Source: Ereboglobus sp. (GTDB taxonomy: Bacteria; Verrucomicrobiota; Verrucomicrobiia; Opitutales; Opitutaceae). From it: a stretch of 64,000 nt of DNA. Positions 60,847 through 64,000 of the stretch are shown piece after piece; position 1 is the stretch's first letter, and each line of letters starts with the position of its first letter. The DNA is taken from the NCBI GenBank assembly GCA_029974595.1, contig JARKRC010000056.1, positions 248,001 through 312,000 on the forward strand, in the 5' to 3' direction. Position numbers and translations under genes: made by a program. The notes under the pieces are model-generated. The model worked only from the letters and a program-made list of their open reading frames with translations, was not told where the DNA came from and made no database searches.

Positions 60847-62418
60847 TCAGCCTTGCATCAGCTTGTATTCGACGGAATCGCGGAGGGCTTCCCAGCTCGC
60901 GTCGATGAGATTGTCGCTCACGCCGACGGTGCCCCAGATGGATTGCCCGTCGGTGGTTTCGATGAGGACGCGGGTGCGGGCGTTGGCGTGCAGCCTGCTG
61001 TCGAGAATGCGCACCTTGTAATCGGCGAGGGCCACGGCTTTGAGCGCGGGATAAACGGGTTCGAGCGCGTTGCGGAGGGCGCGGTCGAGCGCGCCGATCG
61101 GCCCGGTTCCCTCGGCGACGGTGTGGTGGATTCTGCCTCCGGCCTTGAGTTTCACGGTGGCCTCGGCGATGGGGTTGGGGCCGCGGCGCTCGACGATGAC
61201 GCGGTAGCTTTCGAGTTCGAAGAAGGCCTTGCGTTTGCCGAGGTGCTTGGCGAGGAGAAGTTTTAAGGAGGCGCTGGCGGCCTCGAATTCGTAGCCGCGA
61301 AATTCAAGCTCCTTGAGTTCCTCCATGAGTTGCCTGATCGCGGGGGATTTTTCGTCGAATTCGTAGCCGAGCTCGCGCGCTTTCATGGCGATGGAACTGC
61401 GCCCGGCCATGTCGGAAACGAGGACGCGCGTGCGGTTGCCGACGAGCGCGGGGTCGATGTGCTCATAGCTGGATTTGACTTTTTGCGCGGCGTTGGCGTG
61501 AAGGCCGCCCTTGTGCGCGAAGGCGGACGCGCCGACGTAGGGCGCCTTGCCGTCGGGGATGACGTTGGCGAGTTCGTCGATGTAGTGCGAGAGGGTGCGG
61601 AGTTCCTTGAGGCGGGGCGCGCAATGCGCGGAGCATCCCATTTTCAGGAAGAGGGAAGGGAGGATGGTGACGAGGTTGGCGTTGCCGGTGCGTTCGCCGT
61701 AGCCGTTGACGGTGCCCTGCACGAGGGTTGCGCCGGCGGAGATGCCGGCGAGGGAGAGCGCGGCGGCGAGGCCGGAGTCGTTGTGGCAATGCACGCCGAC
61801 TTTGTCCGCTCCGAATTCGGCGACGACACGGGCGACGGTTTTTTCGAAGTCGGGCAGCATGGTGCCGCCGTTGGTGTCGCAGAGAGTAATGTTGGCGGCG
61901 CCGTTCTTGAGCGCGGCGGCGAGGGTGCGGAGGGCGTAGTCGGGGTTGGCCTTGTAGCCGTCGAAAAAGTGCTCGGCGTCATAGACGACCTCTCGGCCTT
62001 GCGCGGTGAGCCAGGCGACGGAGTCGGCGATCATCGCAACGTTTTCTTCGAGCGTGGTGTTCAGGATTTCGGTGACGTGGAGCGTCCATGTTTTGCCGAC
62101 GACGGCCATGACGGGCATGTCGCTGTCGAGAAGCGTGCGCAGTTGCGTGTCCTCGGGGGCCTTGACGCCGGCGCGGCGGGTGGAACCGAAGGCGGCGAGG
62201 CGCGCGTGCGTGAGCTTCAGTTTTTGCGCCTCCTGGAAAAAAGTGATGTCGCGGGGGTTGGAGCCGGGGAATCCGCCCTCGATGTAATCCACTCCGAATT
62301 CGTCGAGCCGCTGCGCGATGAGGAGTTTGTCGGTCACGGAGAAGCTGATGCCTTCGCCCTGGGTGCCGTCGCGGAGGGTGGTGTCGTATATTCTGACTTG
62401 GGTGGGTGTGGCGCTCAT
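60847..62418 (-). CDS. cimA: (R)-citramalate synthase
   Basis: The track starts at 62436; ATG 62418 (MSATPTQVRIYDTTLRDGTQGEG) gives 523 aa. HMGL-like TIM barrel: YDTTLRDGTQ, VDYIEGGFPGSNPRD, DTNGGTMLP, VGVHCHNDSGLAAA, VQGTVNGYGERTGNANL. A C-terminal LeuA-type allosteric domain follows (about 395-523). The YDTTLRDGTQGEGISFSVTDK start is typical of citramalate synthase rather than 2-isopropylmalate synthase. It condenses pyruvate and acetyl-CoA toward isoleucine without threonine. It thus works with the IlvBN enzyme encoded at 38 kb. Usually feedback-inhibited by isoleucine. Confidence 0.92.
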   Translation of the reverse strand: MSATPTQVRIYDTTLRDGTQGEGISFSVTDKLLIAQRLDEFGVDYIEGGFPGSNPRDITFFQEAQKLKLTHARLAAFGSTRRAGVKAPEDTQLRTLLDSDMPVMAVVGKTWTLHVTEILNTTLEENVAMIADSVAWLTAQGREVVYDAEHFFDGYKANPDYALRTLAAALKNGAANITLCDTNGGTMLPDFEKTVARVVAEFGADKVGVHCHNDSGLAAALSLAGISAGATLVQGTVNGYGERTGNANLVTILPSLFLKMGCSAHCAPRLKELRTLSHYIDELANVIPDGKAPYVGASAFAHKGGLHANAAQKVKSSYEHIDPALVGNRTRVLVSDMAGRSSIAMKARELGYEFDEKSPAIRQLMEELKELEFRGYEFEAASASLKLLLAKHLGKRKAFFELESYRVIVERRGPNPIAEATVKLKAGGRIHHTVAEGTGPIGALDRALRNALEPVYPALKAVALADYKVRILDSRLHANARTRVLIETTDGQSIWGTVGVSDNLIDASWEALRDSVEYKLMQG

Positions 62419-62451
62419 GATTGAATTTTCTATCAAAGGGAATGGAGAAAC

Positions 62452-62481
62452 AAAAAGCCCGCGGGAGGTTCCGCGGGCTTT
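62452..62481 (-). terminator. Rho-independent terminator after rpmB
   Basis: AAAGCCCGCGG / CCGCGGGCTTT is an 11-bp perfect stem with a 6-nt loop. On the minus strand the right arm runs into TTTTTG. It lies between rpmB and cimA, both on the minus strand, and is nearly symmetric so could work in both directions. Confidence 0.85.
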
Positions 62482-62515
62482 GGCAAATGGATGCGTAAGG
62501 CGACTGGCTCGCGGC

Positions 62516-62746
62516 TTAGACTTTTTCGACGAGACCGGCCTTGATCGCCTTTACGGAGACGAGGACGCGCTTGGTGCCGCCGTTGGCGGTCTTAATTCGA
62601 ATGCGCTGCAGATTCGGGCGGAATTTGCGGGGCGTGATGCTCGTCACGTGCGTGCCGATGCCTCCGCTCTTTTTCGACTGACCCTTGCGGTTGATGCGGC
62701 TGCCCTTGACGGGACGTTTGCCTGTAATTGCACAAATTCTTGCCAT
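62516..62746 (-). CDS. rpmB: 50S ribosomal protein L28
   Basis: A 76-aa basic protein: MARICAITGKRPVKGSRINRKGQ at the start and NLQRIRIKTANGGTKRVLVSVKAIKAGLVEKV at the end, the usual L28 pattern. The single Cys does not form a zinc site, so this is the zinc-free form. Terminator at 62452. Standing alone rather than with rpmG. Confidence 0.94.
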   Translation of the reverse strand: MARICAITGKRPVKGSRINRKGQSKKSGGIGTHVTSITPRKFRPNLQRIRIKTANGGTKRVLVSVKAIKAGLVEKV

Positions 62747-62925
62747 GGTTCGATGTGATTAAAGGGGGCGAAGTAAAGGGGCTGTTGAGCGGCTAGCAAG
62801 GGAAATCTTGTGAATTTCACATGACGGCGCGGGGCGCAAAATCAACGCCGCGGCCTCCAGTGCTTCAGCGTTTCGGGATTTTTCTGCCTCTGTCCATGCC
62901 AATCACTGTGCTTGCGCCTGCGGCC

Positions 62926-63717
62926 ATGTCTCTTAAAACCGCCCGCATGAAACGCCGCCAGTTGCGCGGCTACGATCTCAAGCAAATCAACGGTTACGAC
63001 AGCCTCATCGGAGTCGATGAAGCGGGTCGCGGCGCGCTCGCCGGCCCCGTGGTGGCCGCCGCCGTGCTTGTGACGCGCGAGTTCCTGACGAGCCACTGGG
63101 CCATGCGCCGCGCGGGCCGCATCAACGACTCCAAGCAGCTCTCCGCCGCCGAACGCGACTCGGTCTGGACGGACCTCGAAAAACTTTCCCGCGACGGACT
63201 CATCCACGCGAACCACGGCGCCGCCTCGGTCGAGGAGATCGAGCATCTCAACATCCTCGGCGCAACCAAGCTTGCCATGCGCCGCGCGCTCGAGGGCATT
63301 TATCCGCCGCTTGCATTTCGCCGGAACCGCCCGGGCGAGCCCGAGCTGTTCGCGCCGGCGGGCGGCGGCGCGCTCGCGTTCGAGCCGCAGGTGTCGTGCC
63401 GCATTCTGGTGGACGGACTGCCGCTGAAAAATTTCCCCTATCCGCACGCCGGCGTCGTCGAGGGCGATGCACGTTCGCTCTGCATCGCGATGGCATCGAT
63501 CATCGCGAAGGTCACCCGCGACCGCATGATGATCGCTCTCGACACGGAGCACCCCGGCTACGGTTTCACCAACCACAAGGGCTACGGCACCGAGGAACAC
63601 CGCGGCGCGGTGCTCGAAAAGGGACGATGCCCGCAGCACCGAACGCTGTTTTTGCGCAAACTCCTCGACCGCCGCGAAGATCCGGCGCAGTTGTCGTTTT
63701 TTGAAAATGGCGGCTAA
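62926..63717 (+). CDS. rnhB: Ribonuclease HII
   Basis: The track starts at 62821; ATG 62926 (MSLKTARMKRRQLRG) gives 263 aa, and ATG 62947 is also possible. Catalytic residues: the DEAGRGALAGPVVAAAV motif carries the first Asp-Glu pair, NDSKQLSAAER the next conserved segment, VDGLPL the second Asp region and ASIIAKVTRDRMM the late Asp. It removes ribonucleotides and RNA primers from DNA with Mn2+/Mg2+. A ~25-residue insert (FRRNRPGEPELFAPAGGGALAF) before the VDG motif is longer than usual. The stop overlaps the next start by 11 nt. Confidence 0.93.
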   Translation: MSLKTARMKRRQLRGYDLKQINGYDSLIGVDEAGRGALAGPVVAAAVLVTREFLTSHWAMRRAGRINDSKQLSAAERDSVWTDLEKLSRDGLIHANHGAASVEEIEHLNILGATKLAMRRALEGIYPPLAFRRNRPGEPELFAPAGGGALAFEPQVSCRILVDGLPLKNFPYPHAGVVEGDARSLCIAMASIIAKVTRDRMMIALDTEHPGYGFTNHKGYGTEEHRGAVLEKGRCPQHRTLFLRKLLDRREDPAQLSFFENGG

Positions 63718-64000
63718 AAAACACACATCACTGGATCGCGTGCTCGGCAGGTTCGACAGCCTCGACCCGGCCAGCCGCGCCAATCTCGTGCAGCGGCTTG
63801 CGCGCGAACGCCGCCTGCTCGAAAACATTTTCAACGTCCTCAAGGAGGGCGTGCTTCTCGCCGATGCCGACGGGCGCATCGAATACGCAAACCAGACCGC
63901 CGAAAAACTGCTCGGCGTGCGCGACGACGAGCTGGACAACGTCATCCTCTGGCGGCTCGTGCCGGGCCTGCGTCTTCCGACCATCGCAGCAGACGCCGAT
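63707..64000 (+). CDS. PAS-domain signalling protein, probable sensor histidine kinase (3' partial)
   Basis: ATG 63707 overlaps the rnhB stop by 11 nt; 98 codons are in the window and the frame is open at the end. A basic start (MAAKKHTSLDRVLGRF) leads to a helix RLARERRLLENIFNVLKEGVLLADADGRIEYANQTAEKLLGV, the opening of a PAS domain. Such an arrangement is common in NtrB/AtoS-type histidine kinases, but a kinase domain is not in view. Whether it pairs with a response regulator downstream cannot be judged. Confidence 0.75.
   Translation, partial: MAAKKHTSLDRVLGRFDSLDPASRANLVQRLARERRLLENIFNVLKEGVLLADADGRIEYANQTAEKLLGVRDDELDNVILWRLVPGLRLPTIAADAD

Noticed and set aside
1-64000. tRNA or rRNA genes, CRISPR arrays, IS elements, prophage
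   Set aside because: None was recognised on reading both strands; intergenic gaps hold only hairpins, promoters and palindromic repeats.

Overview
The window looks like a chromosomal segment of a GC-rich Verrucomicrobiota bacterium, probably Opitutales/Opitutaceae. This is inferred from the mix of genes: a very long GreA with a large N-terminal extension (a form known from Verrucomicrobia and Chlamydiae), a TonB receptor next to a giant autotransporter with Chlamydia-Pmp-like GGA(I/L)/FxxN repeats, a four-helix-bundle-suffix protein, and Gram-negative envelope genes (KdsC, LptA-type, TonB receptors). No database search was possible. No rRNA, tRNA, CRISPR array, IS transposase or phage gene was seen.

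Region 1 (1-15.8 kb) is a carbohydrate-acquisition locus. It holds a 5'-truncated GH43 glycosidase fused to a beta-solenoid-like N-terminus, an AraC regulator, a divergent secreted (alpha/alpha)-type glycosidase-like protein, a TonB-dependent receptor, a 1928-aa autotransporter and a secreted serine hydrolase. Region 2 (15.9-27.0 kb) is a catabolic block: KDPG aldolase, KDG kinase, then a tightly packed operon with a fumarate-reductase-type flavoprotein, three subunits resembling the AllH/AllF/AllG (YlbF/FdrA/YlbE) oxamate carbamoyltransferase, an SDR, a metallo-beta-lactamase-fold hydrolase and an IlvD/Edd dehydratase. Dehydrogenase, lactonase, dehydratase, KDG kinase and aldolase make a plausible oxidative sugar-acid route to pyruvate. 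The embedded flavoprotein-AllHFG module is the most unusual thing here. A shared ATGCGCAC-type element lies upstream of both the glycosidase gene and this operon.

Region 3 (27.4-41.9 kb) is mostly housekeeping: an ECF sigma/anti-sigma pair, long GreA, LysE exporter, hisD, a four-helix/zinc-finger gene flanked by 23-bp direct repeats, guaA, a sodium:solute symporter with a 68-aa membrane protein, ilvBN behind a valine-rich leader peptide and attenuator, and a YgiQ radical SAM protein. Region 4 (41.9-64 kb) holds a TonB receptor divergent from mntR, a lipoprotein, glmS, glgC, hemH, gpmI, a DNA/RNA nuclease, a kdsC/multi-LptA envelope cluster next to a fused E1 dehydrogenase, a TonB-C-like secreted protein, a UbiA-like membrane protein, cimA, rpmB, rnhB and the start of a PAS-domain protein cut by the window end.

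Several palindromic intergenic elements occur (2.03, 16.56, 27.08, 53.93 and 56.05 kb). The last two are copies of one structured element with compensatory stem changes, and they bracket the LptA-type gene. Many long opposite-strand ORFs in the track are GC-driven shadows and were left out.
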